Shown here: one piece after another, positions 1 through 27,000 of the stretch
Layout: every line of letters starts with the position of its first letter
How positions within the stretch are numbered: position 1 is the stretch's first letter
From: Thamnaconus septentrionalis
Taxonomy: Eukaryota; Chordata; Actinopteri; Tetraodontiformes; Monacanthidae
Assembly (NCBI GenBank): GCA_009823395.1
Contig: CM020509.1
Location: 6,026,001 to 6,090,000 of the forward strand
Direction: 5' to 3'
Length of the DNA stretch: 64,000 nt
Translations under genes and position numbers: made by a program
Notes under the pieces: generated by a model
The model's input: the letters and a program-made list of their open reading frames with translations, nothing else
The model's database searches: none
Told to the model about the DNA's origin: nothing

Positions 1-3000
1 TGTGCTGCTTGTGTACAGCTCATTCCTTCTGCCCGTCCCAGTGCACCTGTGTCTTCCATGGTGGTACCGATGGAACTGGAACCAGGTAAAGTTTGCTAGA
101 ACTATGCTTTCATTGGCACAAACATAAATGTGGTCCCAAAATTTTTAATTTTCTTTGTGCATCAGAGTTTCCAGCAGCAGACAAAAATAATTGACATTGA
201 TGTAGATTGAAAGTAAATTTGTGATATTTTAGAGCAGAACAGCAGGACCGATTTTACATTTGCACAAGAAGACAACCCGGTGTGGTGTACGAATCAAATT
301 CATGAATACAAAATGAATTGTTTCATTAAACAAGCACTTTAGCTTGACGTTGAAGTTTTGATAGTGGACGCCATTTGCTAAAAATCATATCCACTGTATA
401 GCTTAGTAACACTGCATGTGGCAACACAGCACTGACCTGTATTCATATAATGTACATTCCCTGGCTCACTTCCAATCTATTTATCCCTTAGTGAGAGCTA
501 ATGGTCTAATTAGTACTCAACCCGTGGCTGTCTCTATGCTTTACACACAGAGTGCATTGCTTTGATGTAAAAATAAAGACATGATGATTCACGACATCAA
601 CACATAATTACCACCAATGGCTTGAATTTTAATTCTCTGTTGAGAATTACATGCAGAATATTTTTGTAAATCTGCTAAACTGATAAATATCTTCAGGCAG
701 AGCTGACTTTTTTTTCTAGATGCTGTACTGCTCGGCGATCCACACAATTTCTTCCTATGAATGATGGAAGTGATTATAGTAATTCTAGCTAATCCGTGGA
801 CCACACTACTGTTCTGACAGGGTCAAAGGGGAAAAAAATCATTGGAGCTCACTCCAAGTGGATGGATGTATCAGAATGTGTATCACTCACTGAGCCTATG
901 TGTCTCATTCACCCTCAGATCTGTGTTGTGCAATGACCCCGACATGTCCGACATCCCAGTCAACGTTCCCGTGGACACCGTCAAGCTCCGTGTGGAGAAA
1001 ACAGCAGTGCGACGCATCCCAACGGAAGCATTTTACTACCTGGCGGAGCTGCGATACCTGTGGATCACTTACAATTCTGTCACCTCTGTGGATACTGGGA
1101 GTTTCTACAACCTCAAGGTTCTGCATGAGCTGAGGATGGACGGGAACATGATATCGCTGTTCCCCTGGGAGTCTCTGAGAGAGATGCCCAGACTGAAGAC
1201 ACTGGATTTACACAACAACAGAATCACCAACGTTCCTGTCGAGGCGATACCCTACCTTCTCAACATCACCTACTTGGATCTGTCCAGCAACAAACTGGCC
1301 ACACTGCCTGCTGAACTCATGGATATCTGGCCTCCTTTCAACGGTGTTCCTGTCTCTGCTAATGCCTCCCAAAAAGTTGTGTTAGGTAAGGTTTAAAAGG
1401 CTGCCTGAGGTGGATGTAGAGGATATTAAGGCCACAGCAGGACACTTTGGGGTTTATTTGCGATTACCTGAGATAATTCATTCCATCACACGTCAAGCTA
1501 ACCTGACTTGTTCTGACCGATTGAAACCTGTTCTTGAAGGACAGGCAGGGACAGATTAAGTCAGGAGTCAAAGACATGATGTCCAATATGTATTTTATCA
1601 ATTAATTATCCCAGTTAACTGTTGAATGCATTATAAACTGCTTCAAGTGGAGCACTGTTTGATTGACATTGACTAAGATAATGTAGCAAACATTCAATGG
1701 AGCAACGCAATAGAAGGCAAAGGTTGATACATGCTGTCCTAAGACAATCATAAGAGTGTTATTGCTGCCTCATTTATAATTTGAAGATTCCGGGTGAAAG
1801 ATGCAAACATGCAAAAAGCAATTTGAGTGGCATTATTATTTTAGGTCTGAGCCCTTTGAATAGGAAATTGAAATCTTCTGCAAAGTTGGAAAAAAGTTTA
1901 TAAGCCTGGTTGATTAATGTCTTGTCATGGCTACCCCATAGCTGCACATCAGCAAAATCACCAGGAATAAGCAGATAATAAAAATAATGTCTGACCCTAG
2001 CCTTTCTTATTAAAAAAAAAAAAAAAAAGAAGAAGTGTCAATTCCCGTTAAAATAGATATGTTGGTAACTGCGTTGCACAACAAAGGATGGGGTTTAATC
2101 ATATCTTTATTTGGTTTTCCAAATAAAGGTAAGCTAAGTGTGTGCTGATGGAATGTGTGCTGAGAAAAACAGAGCAAAAAACAGATGCCAGGATTTAAGG
2201 GAATGTAAACAGATGTAAAGCTTAGGACGGATGGAGTGCATGCAAAGGTGATGTTTGTTCACAGTATTTCCTAGTTTAAGAGCAATTGTTAAAAGTAGAT
2301 GATCTCATGAACCTGAAGGAGAAATTATATAAACATAGACAAAAGCTTTGGCTCTTTTGATGGGCATCAGAAGAGAAATGTGTTTGAAATTTTCCATCTC
2401 AGACCACCTAATTTTAATTTCAGCTCCTGGGGATTTGGTTAAACAGCAAGTTCCTAGATATCTGGTCTTTACAGACAGTGTGCGAATGGATTGGGTTTTG
2501 CCGCGAATGCAAGTGGGACCTGTGCCAGCTTAGGCTATTGGCCTCGGTTAAGACAGCCTAATCCTTTTAAAGGGCTTTAATACCTACCAGTACACGTGCT
2601 TAACCATTGTGAGCAGCAGGTGACTGAAACAATTTTGAACAATAGTGTACTAACATTTGAGTAAAGATTTCCATGCAAAACATCCACATATAATTGTGAA
2701 TTTGACATATCTTTTATCTCCAGGCCTACAAGATAACCCTTGGTTCTGTGACTGCAAAATCTCCAAGCTGATCGAGATCTCCAAAATGACCGACACGCCA
2801 GTGGTTCTTATGGACCTTTTCCTGACCTGCAGTGGGCCAGAAAACCTGGCAGGTGTCCTCTTTCAGCGCGCAGAACTGGACAACTGTGTCAAACCATCAG
2901 TCATGACTTCGGCAACCAAGATCACATCTCCTCTGGGCAGCAATGTTCTCCTGCGGTGCGACGCTACTGGCTTTCCAACGCCTGCTCTTTACTGGGCTAA

Positions 3001-4304
3001 GACAGATGGCTCACCAGTTAACAACACTGGTAGGTAGTGATTTTAAGGAGAAAAATCAAAGATAAACTTTCTTACTTCATGGAGAAAAACCTTAAAGTCA
3101 CCATTAGAGCTCCAGCGAATTATCTATTGATTATTTTCTTTTACTCAAATTAACGATTACTTAAATAGGCTGAAGAAAATGTAAATATGTGTAGACATGT
3201 CTGAAAATGATAAACAACTTGTCCTTTATTCTAAAAGAGGCTGAAACCACAGCCACAAAATGTATAAAAGGAAAAGGACAAATGATCTATTTAGAAATGA
3301 CAATGATGGAAGAAATTAAAGCTTTGTAAAGGGAACAAAGCTTCTACTCTGGAAAAAATATCAAAGGGAATAGCTCATGTAATCAATTCTAATATATTAA
3401 TCATTTTAGCTGTTGTCACCATCACCATCTGTCATGTTTCTCTATTTTTTCCAATCTGTGTTTTGCTAAATGCAAGAGGAAAATTTATTTTTAAGATGTG
3501 GTCTATGTTGATCTTTCTCTTGTTATTCACTCTTCAGTCCAAGAGTCACCTGCAGACGGCGTCCGGTGGTCCATTATGAGTTTGCATGGGATAGTATTCA
3601 AAGACGCTGGGAACTACAGCTGCAAAGCAAAGAATGTTGCCGGCAGCATAGAAGCCACAATTTCCCTCTCGGTTGCCGGCACCATCAGTACCACCATGCC
3701 TCCGCTGAGCTCCAGCTCAGTCGGGACCGGCCCACCCAGCCAAAACACGACAGTCACTCCTCCGGTGATCGTTCCAAACTCCACTCTTCTCACATCAACT
3801 GTTCCGCTCAGAACATTAACAACGCCAACCCCACCTCCCAAAAAAGCAAGACCCACTCAAAGCAACATCATGCAGAAAACCACCCCAAAACAAAGAAAAA
3901 AACCAATAAAAACTATCGAAGAAGCTGCAGAAAAAGATCCTGTCATTGACCCCTACACCTTGGGTAATGTGGAGGACAGTGGGCAAAACCAGCTCTTCAT
4001 GATCATGAGCGGCATCGCCTGCGCTTTGGTTTTACCTCTCATCGCGTTGCTCATCTACAAAATTCTGGCTCTTTACTGCAAAGGGCAAAATGTCGACGCT
4101 GATGAAGAGGAGCTGGAGAAGGAGAGCTACGTCAAATTTGAGACTATTTCGATGAAACAGAGGGCTATGAACTCACATCCAGCAGAACTATGGGCGAGGC
4201 GGCAGACTCAGGAATCAGAGCGAATGCTCCTCTGCTCCAGGTCAAGCATCGATTCTCAAATGACCTATAAGAGTGACAGTTCCCGCTCCGAGTATCTCTG
4301 TTGA
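1..4304 (+). CDS. lrit3: LRIT3: leucine-rich repeat, Ig-like and transmembrane protein (5' end outside window)
   Basis: Exons seen: 1-85 (partial), 919-1385, 2724-3029 and 3538-4304, joined in phases 2, 1 and 1 at GT-AG introns. The visible part codes for about 540 residues. It starts at an LRR N-cap (CPSQCTC), then leucine-rich repeats (LRYLWITYNSV, LKTLDLHNNRI, ITYLDLSSNKL), an LRR C-cap (NPWFCDCK), and one Ig domain (LRCDATGF ... DAGNYSCKAKN). A Thr/Pro-rich stalk, one membrane helix (about 4000-4070) and a cytoplasmic tail ending SEYLC follow. LRIT3 is known to organise the postsynaptic TRPM1/nyctalopin complex of retinal ON-bipolar cells and is a night-blindness gene. The following neighbour is egf, as in human. 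I could not recognise the FN3 domain listed for mammalian LRIT3 between Ig and helix. Teleosts have a and b copies; which one this is cannot be decided here. The introns show nothing but a short poly-A run near 2015. Confidence 0.93.
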
Positions 4305-5120
4305 CAACAGTCAATGGACACTGTATCTTGAACAAAAACAAGTTTTTATGCCTTTCAGACTTTAATGGCCGACAGATGATGGAATTATTTAACAAAAGTA
4401 CTTGGAAGATTTATCACTATTTTTGATGTTGTTGATGTTGTTGTGGAAGGGATGACTGAAAAATGGTTTGCCATTTTTTTTAAAGAGTACTTTTTTATTT
4501 TAAGTTTTAATTACATAAATCAAAGTACACATTTTTAAAGATTCACATAGAAATTAGTGGAACTGAGTTTAATACAAAAGGTGCCCAGAAATTATTGGGT
4601 CATCCACGCCCTTATTAATCTTTAAGGCCTTATATTTGAGTACCAAGTCTGAATGGCTGCCACATCAGATGTTAACTAAAAAGTCCAACTCTGATTCCAA
4701 GAGTATTTCTGGACTATTCTATCAGTGAGTGGACGCAGGAAGCTTGCACGCTGCTTCTGTAACACTTCCAGTCTGTTTGAATGTCTAGATGGTTTTGGAA
4801 TCACTGCTGTACTGAACAAATAGCCAGACCAGTAGCCGTGTGTGGTGTGTAAACCTAAACCTAATGCCAAAGTGTCACGGGTAAAAAAGAAATATACTCC
4901 ATGGTGTCAAAATAAGATCAAATATCGACATCCAATCACTTTACAACATATTCCCTGCTTCAAGGATCAAGCAGATGATTGCCTTAATTGACAAAAAAGG
5001 ACGAATGTTATGAGCAGTACTGTGTAAGACAATGCAGTACTGATAAAATTTGCCTGTCTCTATGACATAGTCTTTATATTTTACAACTGTTTTTAATAAA
5101 CTTTTTTCAGTTCTGCATTC
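4305..5120 (+). other. lrit3: lrit3 3' UTR with polyadenylation signal
   Basis: The stop codon at 4302-4304 is followed by about 800 bases without coding potential. A canonical AATAAA at 5095-5100 has a T-rich downstream stretch, which fits the 3' end of lrit3. An AT-rich sequence with no other signal lies between. Confidence 0.7.
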
Positions 5121-6262
5121 ATTGCTCCTATTTCTTTCTGTACAAGAAAATAATTAGATGCTGAATACATTTTCCAAATTGGAAAACAGTGGCAATGTGA
5201 GGGATGTGGCAACATGTACATTGCGATATTTGCCAGTATAAATTGTGTGATTCAACTTGACCGCTCGTGTGAATTACAATTTTCTTTGCCATGTCCCAGG
5301 GTTTATATCCTGGGAAAAAGGGTCACCTCAGACTGCTAACATTAGTCTGGAGACAAGGGAGCTGCCTCAGCTGTGTAAATCTCCTGCAGCCGTTCTACAA
5401 GGTTACCAATGACGTTGTGGCTGACAATATGCTAGTCATAGAGGGTATGAATAGAGGTCTTGCTCCGTGGAGCCTGTTAGTTGTTCTCCTGGGTAAAAGG
5501 AGGACAAACAATTTAAGGGTCAATCTGCTCCACTTCAGCCCTCCCTTCTCTTAAAATTACTCATTCCAATGATTCTCCCGGAAGCCAGATGTTCTACAAA
5601 CTTACTGACTTTTCATTTAAACACAAAACAAAAGTGGCCAGTGAGTGAGACTGTACGTGGATGCCTTTGCTAAATGGCTTAGAGGGGGGGGAAATTGACT
5701 ATGAGAGGACAATTTTACTCCAAGGAGAAAAGATAAACTCATGCTTGTGCATCTGGCAGACACAAAATCTCCATCCATCCTGTCAGGAGGACGTGGGTCA
5801 GGGTCAGTGGGTGGAGTAAGATGTTATTACGGGACCTCTCTTTGGCGCAGCCTCATTTGTTGCATATTCTACATTCTGCAGGAGAGACTGAAGGCAGTTT
5901 AGAGGAGTGCTTGCCCCAGTGTTAGACTCGCATGTGCAATATTTACCACGGAGGTGTCAGGAATTTCAATCTTTGCTTCCAAAACAGACCAGCAGCCACA
6001 GTGGGGAGTTAGGTGTAGGAGAGGTGTTCTTTCTTTTTTTTTTTTTTTGTTTGACACTGTATCTTCTCCTCTACCACCACCTCAGTGGGGTGTGTGTGCC
6101 TGGTAGTTGTGTGTCCAGCATGTAACAGTGGATTGCGGAAATAAGGATGCCACCAGCCCGTACGCAAGAGTTACTTTCTAGGATTTCACGCGTGAAAGTG
6201 CTGCGAATGGAGACGTCCACCTAACAAAAACACCCAAAAGGTGAAGACAGAGCACAAGGATT
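5121..6262. other. lrit3-egf intergenic region and egf upstream sequence
   Basis: About 1.1 kb separates the lrit3 polyadenylation signal from the egf start codon, both on the + strand. Short open frames here resemble no known protein. The egf promoter and 5' UTR must lie in this stretch or overlap it. I saw no convincing TATA box or initiator to place the transcription start. Confidence 0.5.
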
Positions 6263-19272
<13,010 letters not shown>

Positions 19273-19980
19273 AAGAAATACCTCACAAAAAAGTGGATGC
19301 ATCACCAAAGGTAAAAACCTCTGCAAGAGGAGAATAAAATATGTGGCAGTTCTGGCACAAGAAAAAACAACTTATCTGGCCTCCTCCTGTCAACCACGTA
19401 ACAAACCAGACCATCTCCAGTTATATTTTATAATAATATGTGTCTTGCAGACTTTGCAAAGATTACAGCAGCATGGACAGTGGAAGAATGAAGTGATACA
19501 GAAGAAGTGAGAATGACAGGAGGAAGAAAATACAATTGTAATGCCAGAGATTTGATGCTAAAAAAAAATAATTTTAGTTAAAAAAAAAAGAAAAAGTAAA
19601 ACAATGGTTCAAATCTGCTGGTTAACATATTAACAGAGGCTCCTAAAGCTAAATGTTTCAAAAATAATTTGGGCTTTTTTTCTTGCATTAACTGTTTAGC
19701 ATGTGTGCAAAGGCCTTAACCTATGACTCAGTTTCAAGCCCCAGACAACAACTGTGAGGAGTCTGTGAGCATGTTAACTCTCTGCAACTAACCTGGTGAA
19801 TTGTGATATTGTTGTCAATCCCTATATTTATTTTTATACAAAAAACTATGTGCCACAGCTCTGTAAACGTTGTTGAAGCAGGATGCTGCACAGATTATTT
19901 CCAGCAAATATTTAGACTAGAATTTTAAAAAAAATGAGGCCATTAATGTCAATTAATAAAATCACATGTTGGAAAATATG
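19273..19980 (+). other. egf: egf 3' UTR with polyadenylation signal
   Basis: AATAAA occurs at 19333-19338 and 19955-19960. The second has a TGTTGG-type downstream element and is the better candidate end. A possible 3' UTR intron (donor GTAAAA at 19311, acceptor TTGCAG ending at 19450) would sit 38 bases after the stop; this is only a suggestion. Confidence 0.6.
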
Positions 19981-22540
19981 AACCCTTTTTTAAATATCTT
20001 GTTCTTGATTGCTATTTTATAAGCCCTCAATTGCTGATGCTCCTCTGTCCTACGGAAAATCAAACGCTCCAGTGGTGTTGGCGCCAACACCATCTGCCAG
20101 CAGCAACCCCTCATCTGTCTGTCTCTATTTCTGTCCATGTCTGCCACATTCCGCCTCAAGGTTGACTGGGAATCATTCACGGAGGGACTTTCTGCCTCTT
20201 TGTTTTGAAAGCACTGACAGGAGATGGAGCACTTTCGCTCAAAGTGAAAGAAGAAAAAGAAAAACATCAGGGGCCAAGTCGTTATTGATTCTCCCAGCAG
20301 TAGACACTTATCTATATAAGGTGGCCTCCATTAGGACTAAGAGATGGGTGAGAGGGCCGCACTAAACAACAGCAGCAGCAGGAGCGGTCAGCTAAAGATG
20401 AAATTGGGGCCTGGTGTCAATTTCTTTTATATTACACTTCAATTGGGGCAACAAGAGGCCAATAGAGTCAGTGACACTGTAAGTAATATGGGCCTCAAGA
20501 GGTCTCCATCTTCTATCATTGTTAACAGGGCGACTGGTATGGGTTTAAAAAAAGAAAAAAGAAAAACATAGAGCGATAGTTGGTCCCTCAACTCAAACTG
20601 ATGCAAAGGTCACCCCAACAAAACTCTCTGTCTTCTCACTGGTATGACTCCTTTAATTTCCATCTATTTCCAGTTTGTTTTGGAGACGAGTTGACTGGCG
20701 ATGCACAATCCGCACCCAAAGGGCAGCAGGTCGATTGGCATCAGGCGCGGACGCCAGCTGAAACAGGCGCCGCTTGTTTTTTTCCCATGTAACACGGCCG
20801 ATCTGTTGTCTTGCACGAATTTGGCTTGTCGGTTAATCGAGGTCGAACCCCCGCGCGGTTATCGGCAGGGCAAAATCACGCTTGGCTCTCGAAGGTGTGT
20901 TTGCTTAGGCCAGATGTTGCCGCTATGGTCTGCCAAAGAGACTAACCTCATTCCTTAATGCCACCCCAAGTGGAGCGATTGCGCATCAGTTGATAGTCTT
21001 ATCCGATTTGCCTGCTAGTATATAAGAACATCTACTGTGCTCCGAATTTAAGATGTAATTAATCAGAGGCAAACTTGTAAATGGTAGATTAAATAACAAC
21101 TTGCTTGCGTTACAGTTACAGCACTTTTTCAAAGCAAGTTTGGACAAGCACAAGTTTAAGTTTCAGAATGGCCTCATAGGGGATACCGAATAAAAAAATT
21201 GTCATAGTGACAGTGATTTAAAAAGGCCCAATAATGGAATTGTTGAAATTTGGCTTTGCTTCCGCCAGATGGGGCAAGTTTTTCTTGTGGAGTCTCACTC
21301 TCAGACCAGGGAACAGCTGATGAGGGCTAAAGAGGGAATTAGTTACCCACTCAAAGGCTTTGCTCTGATCCTTCAGGTCAGTCTTGGTTCCCTCCAGCTC
21401 TGGAACAGGACAGAGTAACACTAGTAGGCAAGGATTCAGGGAAGATTTAGAATCATAAAGGGAGTGAGAGCCTAATGCACATAGTGGACACTGTCACATG
21501 ACCTCCAATCTGTGTGCAACAAGGAGGAAGGGGGTCCACAATCTAAGCGCTCCCATGATTTATTTTCTTCCAGCGGGAAGTTGAAAGAAATTTTAATGGC
21601 ACTGATTAGCGGTTTGAGAATTGATGTTATTTTGAGTGGCATGATGGCGCACACATCGGGATTAACGTGCAAGGAATGATTGGAGCTTTTCACAAACTGA
21701 CTTGAACTGAAATTCCTCTTTTAACCAGCAGATGGCGACCGTGTTAATACATTATTTCTGTCTACTGGCTGTTGGCCCATTTATTTATTTTGAACGGCGT
21801 GCAGCTGTTAATCGTCATTTGATTTGCATTTTTGTGGCTGGTAAGATGTGAAATGAATATGAACCACTACTAAAAACGTTCATCATAACTGATAGTCAAA
21901 AATATACTAACTTATCTTGAAAATACGCTTAAATATGCTTTTGGGTGAATGAGGGGTATTTACAATGGGATTTCTAGCACAATCTGGTCGGTTTTGACTG
22001 GTGTTGCTAGGTTTAACTAGCTTTTTGCTAACGGTTATCATGATTTCGCCATTTCTCGAAAAAAGAATGAAATAAAAGTACTTTATTAATATTGCCTATC
22101 TGTATATTGTAGTTTTAAAAGTGATCTGATGTCATGAAATGTTACGAACATAGACTTTACTAACAGGAACGTGGAAAAGTTTGAATGAGGACTTACTTAA
22201 GGCCAGAGCTGGCTGGAACTTCCGGTGTCACGAAGGAACCGGTACTAAGCCGGGGGGCAGTGGGGCAGGGCACCACTTCCTGGAAGTGAAACTGAAAAAA
22301 TAAAAATAAAAAGCCTACCTAGCCTGTTAAATGAATATGAATCATATAATAACAACATTAATTACTAGAACTAAACTTAAGACAATAAAGTGTGTCTCAC
22401 GTATACCCCCACAAAAATGTTTTTAATATGAGATATTATTATTTATATTGTTTTATTCTTGTGCCTTCAAATAATATAAAAAGGCACCTACAGAGGGAGG
22501 CAAACCTCGATAGCGATGAACGCGTTTTAGAGACAGAAAT
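19981..22540. other. Convergent egf / elovl6 intergenic gap
   Basis: About 2.5 kb lies between the two facing 3' ends. No open frame resembling a known protein and no clear mobile element was seen. One CTCF-like motif is present at 21725-21738. Confidence 0.5.
21725..21738 (+). promoter_or_regulatory. CTCF-like motif
   Basis: CCAGCAGATGGCGA matches the CTCF core consensus CCASYAGRKGGCRS at 13 of 14 positions. It lies between the convergent egf and elovl6 genes. Motif only; binding is untested. Confidence 0.4.
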
Positions 22541-22556
22541 AAAGACCAGTTAAAAT

Positions 22557-24036
22557 TTTATTGACCCAAGGTTTTCATGAACGCAGGCAACCTAGCATTG
22601 AAATGAAAACACAGATACATAACAAATATCATAATTAATATAATTCAGCTATCACTTCCCTATGGCTTTTTGAAAATTTAGAATGTACCCCATTAAGAAC
22701 CTACGAGATGCGATGAGCCAAAATATTGCAGCTAAGAGAAGATAAGAGAAAAAAACACACAAAACAGACACATCATATTGTGTACTTTTTGTTCATACAT
22801 TAAGTTTTTAATGCAACAATTGCATTTTTTTTTTTTACATTAAACAGTGCAAATGCACAATAGCACAACCGACACCATTAAGGATACATCATATTTTTTT
22901 CAAAAGTCAATACAGCAGATTTCAACAAATTTTCTGTTTGATTTTGTTTACTTTTTTTTTTTTTAATTATCTGCAAAACATGAATAAGTTTTCCTCTTTT
23001 TTATCCTTTTAGTGTCCAAAATAAACAAGTTCTCTTCTCTTGTATGGACCGTTTACAACAGATGTCAGACTGAATGAATAGAAAGTTGTTTTTTACCCCT
23101 CTCCCCAAAATGTAGTCACCTTCTCCTTCAAAGTAATGACAGGCGGTGAAGCAGGGCACTGTTAGCATCAGTTTCCCATCATATTCACTAGCAGTGTGGT
23201 GATCTGTGTCGATCTGTCCATCAGCTTCATCCAGACCTTTATTAACCGTGAGGCCACGGCAAACAAATTTCAGTCTGCCGATTTTGAACCACATTTACTT
23301 TGACTTGATATGCAAGTTGTGTGAAGAGATAACCAATGTCCTGAGAAAACATCACGTTTTTGCAATGTTAGACAGACAATACAGTGCCGCTCACCCCATC
23401 GGCCAACACACAACCAACGGGTCTGGAGCTTCTTTGTAAAACTATCCTTAATGGAACAAAAAGAAAACAACACCGACAACAGACAGACAATAAAGAAAAA
23501 CATACTCAGATGGTCAAGTTAGCGACACTCCATCCATCCTTATATGTACAGATTAATATTCCTTTTTTTATTTAAATATCAAGTAAACACATGTTTGTGG
23601 CAGACGTATTTGTTTCAATCTATGGATTTTTGTCCTTTTGTTCTATTTTGGTTTCAAGACTATTCACACTGAACTTTAAAAGAGGCCATTAGGCTTCGGA
23701 CACACAACCCGCGATGGCTTTCTGATGGCAGCTCTGCGTTCCCGGTATTCCCATAACAGAGACTCCGTCTCCGTGTGAGGAGTTTTAGATCTGCACATTA
23801 ACTGTAAATGCCCGACCACAAAACACCGACCGTCTTCTCACCCTCCCTCCCCGCCAGGCGAACCCCACCCATCCCTCACATCCCTGGTCATTGATGGCAC
23901 ATCATCATCATCCATCCACCCTCCACTGAAACGGCTCTTACCCAACCCCTCATCTCTTTTATACAAGTCTCTGTTTTCCAATTTCATCTCTTTATTATCC
24001 TTTGTCTCCCTTCTGCCCGTATTGACGGCACGCATT
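22557..24036 (-). other. elovl6: elovl6 3' UTR with polyadenylation signal
   Basis: Reading the - strand, the stop codon at 24037-24039 is followed by about 1.5 kb of UTR. AATAAA on the - strand occupies 22562-22557, with a T/G-rich element just beyond it. AT-rich runs (poly-T near 22830 and 22955) lie inside. Confidence 0.7.
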
Positions 24037-27000
24037 TTACTCGCTCTTCTTGGCGGCGGCGGCCACAGCCGACAACTTGGCCTTGCTGAAGTAGGCTTCC
24101 ATGAAGAACTGGACAAAGAGCACAAAGTAGCTGAGGTACATGAGGGAGGACCACACAATGTTCTGCATGTGAGACGGACACTCCTGGCCCTGCTGCATCC
24201 ACGAGTATACCAGGTAGTTGACCACGCAGCCCATAAGCATCTGGGTGATCTGCGTCAGCGTGATGAACATGGCGAACTTGCGCGACAGCTTGAAGCGCGC
24301 CGCCCGCAAAGCGTAGTAAGAGTACATGACGGCGTGGACCAAGTAGTTCATGGTCATGAACCACCCGCCGCCTGCCACCATGTCTTTGTAGGAGTACCAG
24401 GAGTAGAGCAGCACGGTGATGTGGTGGTACCAGTGGAGGAAAATCAGCTTCTGTTTCCTCAAAACGATGAAGAGAGTGTCGCCTGTTGACACGACAGGGA
24501 AATACAAAAAATATAAAAGATAAACATAGTAAAATAAAATAAAAATAAATAAGCAGACAGGGACGAGGGAAATAAGACATAAAATATATGTGTCTACTGT
24601 TACCTTCAATTCGGAGAGCAAGGGTTGATTCATGAAAACAGAAAGTCAGAGATATTGTGTAAAGAAAAGTCCTTGACTTACCCAGTTCTGGTGCTTTACT
24701 GAGCACAAAGGCGTACGCCCAGAACTTGCTGACAGGCCCATTGTAAAAGCTCTGGTCACAAACTGACTGCTTAAGCCCTTTTGTCATCAGAATGTAAGTC
24801 ATGTAACTCCCAGTACGAACAGCACCAAATATACTACAGGAGAGAAAAAAAGGGAAAGTTCATAAGAAAACATGTAGTACATGACACATAGATTAAACTA
24901 AACTATTTTTAGTCCTAATAGTTGCTTTTTTTCATCTGCTCAAGTATTAGAGATTATTTTCCAGAGGGACTGATGAATAAAAAAAGTAAAGTGTGTTTTT
25001 TGGATTTTACACATTCTACAATTTCTTCACAGTTGCCTATATCTTCTTTGTAGTTTCACATCAGAAGGAATACATTCATTCATTCATTCATTCATTCATT
25101 ATATTCAAAGACCTTAACTACAGGTATAGCCAAGTATATAAGACAGGAAACTAGATTAGATAAATCAATTATCGCTGCTAAAGCAGATATAAATTGTTGC
25201 CTGCACTGATAACGAGGTAAAGTTAGAGAGGCACAACTACTAGGCCCACCAGTATACTCACCTAAATACAGCGAGCGTGAGCGACCACAGCACCAGCGGC
25301 TTCCGCAGCTCAAACTTCTCCCTCTGCTTCATGACATGGCGCCCACCGAGGATGCAGGCAGCATAGAGTGCAGAGAAGAGGAAGGACTTCTTCCTGTGAA
25401 CAGACACGTGCAAGACAAGAGATGTTTGGTCTCTCAAAGTTCATGAAAGTTTGCTCAAAGTGACGTCTTTGTGGTCGGAGTCCAGCTTCAAATGTCACCA
25501 TCAAATCAGTCAGATGGAGCTTGGAGCTTAAATTCAGCTCTGTCTCGGCTACACTTTGATGCCCACATGACAGAACTGCCTCGTTACAGAACAGCGACTG
25601 CTGCGGCAAGTGAAGTGGAGGACATTTGGTGAAGCTCCACCTGGCACAGCCCAGAGCGTTTTACAGTCCTCAGCACAGTTTTAAGGCACAGGTGGCCTGA
25701 CTTGACAAACTGGATGCTGAGCGCACCGACAGAAGATTCGGGCACGCTGCCTAAAAAACTAGAGCCATTTGGGCCAGAAAAGAGAACAAAGAAACACTGG
25801 GCACGGACACACAGAGGGGCAGTGAGGATTTAAACTGTCACAGAGAGTTAAGCCCATTACATTAACACTGTTTCTACAGACTTTAAAAGGCTACACATGA
25901 GGATGTGACCCTGAAATGATTATCCCTGGGATAATTCAGTCTTACAGTTAGAACCTAATCACTATTAAGTCCTGCCACGTGTACTTAAAGTACAAAAAAA
26001 AAAACATTAATCAAAATAAAATCTGTATAAAATCAATTACAGAGGCTGGAATACAGTCAGTCCTGCAATGAACCTGGGAGATTAACCAGAGTACAGCACA
26101 CATTCCCCTGCCATAGACGGGCGGGATAGTCACAATAACCTCCAGCAATAACCGGTTGGACAAGCTGATCAGGAAGGAGAAGTGTGGACTCTGTAGGAGC
26201 TGTGCTTGAGAGAAGAATGAGAACTCTCATGCTGGACATCATGGGCAACTCCAGACATCCACTCCATGACACTATGGCAGCTCAGAGGAGTAGCCACAGC
26301 AACAGGCTACTCTCACTACGTTGGCGAACGGAGCGTTTTAAGAGATTGTTTGTTCCTTCGACTATAAGGCTGTATAACAGATGTGTCTAAACTGAACATG
26401 TGCACTTTATCACTATTAAAGTAAGTAAGTAAGTAATGTTTTTAGAATTTTTAATTATTTTATTTTTATTATTTTATTTATTTTAGAACTTCTAATTATC
26501 TATTTATGAATGTGTTTCTGGTGGCTGTGTGTTGTTGTGTGTTTCTCTTGTTACTGGACACATGAATTTCTCCTACGGGAAATGAATAAAGTATATATCT
26601 GTCTATCTATCTATAAATGGTGGCAGGAAATAGATGGATGGGTGGATGGAGATAATACAGCAGCTTCCAAGCTAACAAGCAGACTGAGACATCATCACAA
26701 ACAAAACATATTGGCTCGGGGTTTACCCCATATTTCTGAACCGTCTTGAACGTTACTTTATTATCGATGCAAACGCACGTTCGTTTCCATAGACTATGCA
26801 CTCTAAACCGTAATCTACGTCGGTGAAGGCAATGCCACTGCGCAACCCATTCACAACAACTGCGCACTGGCTGCATTGAGTAGCAGGCTATGAATCAGGA
26901 TCGCTTGTTCTTTTCAGCTTTATTTATTTAATTCCTTTGTAAAAAGCCATCCATCCTGCACTTTATTGATTGTTGTGTAAAAAATCCAATACAATGTAAA

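Noticed and set aside
23984..24802. 272-codon - strand frame over elovl6 exons 3-4
   Set aside because: It begins as real exon 3 but then reads through the intron and a wrong frame of exon 4.
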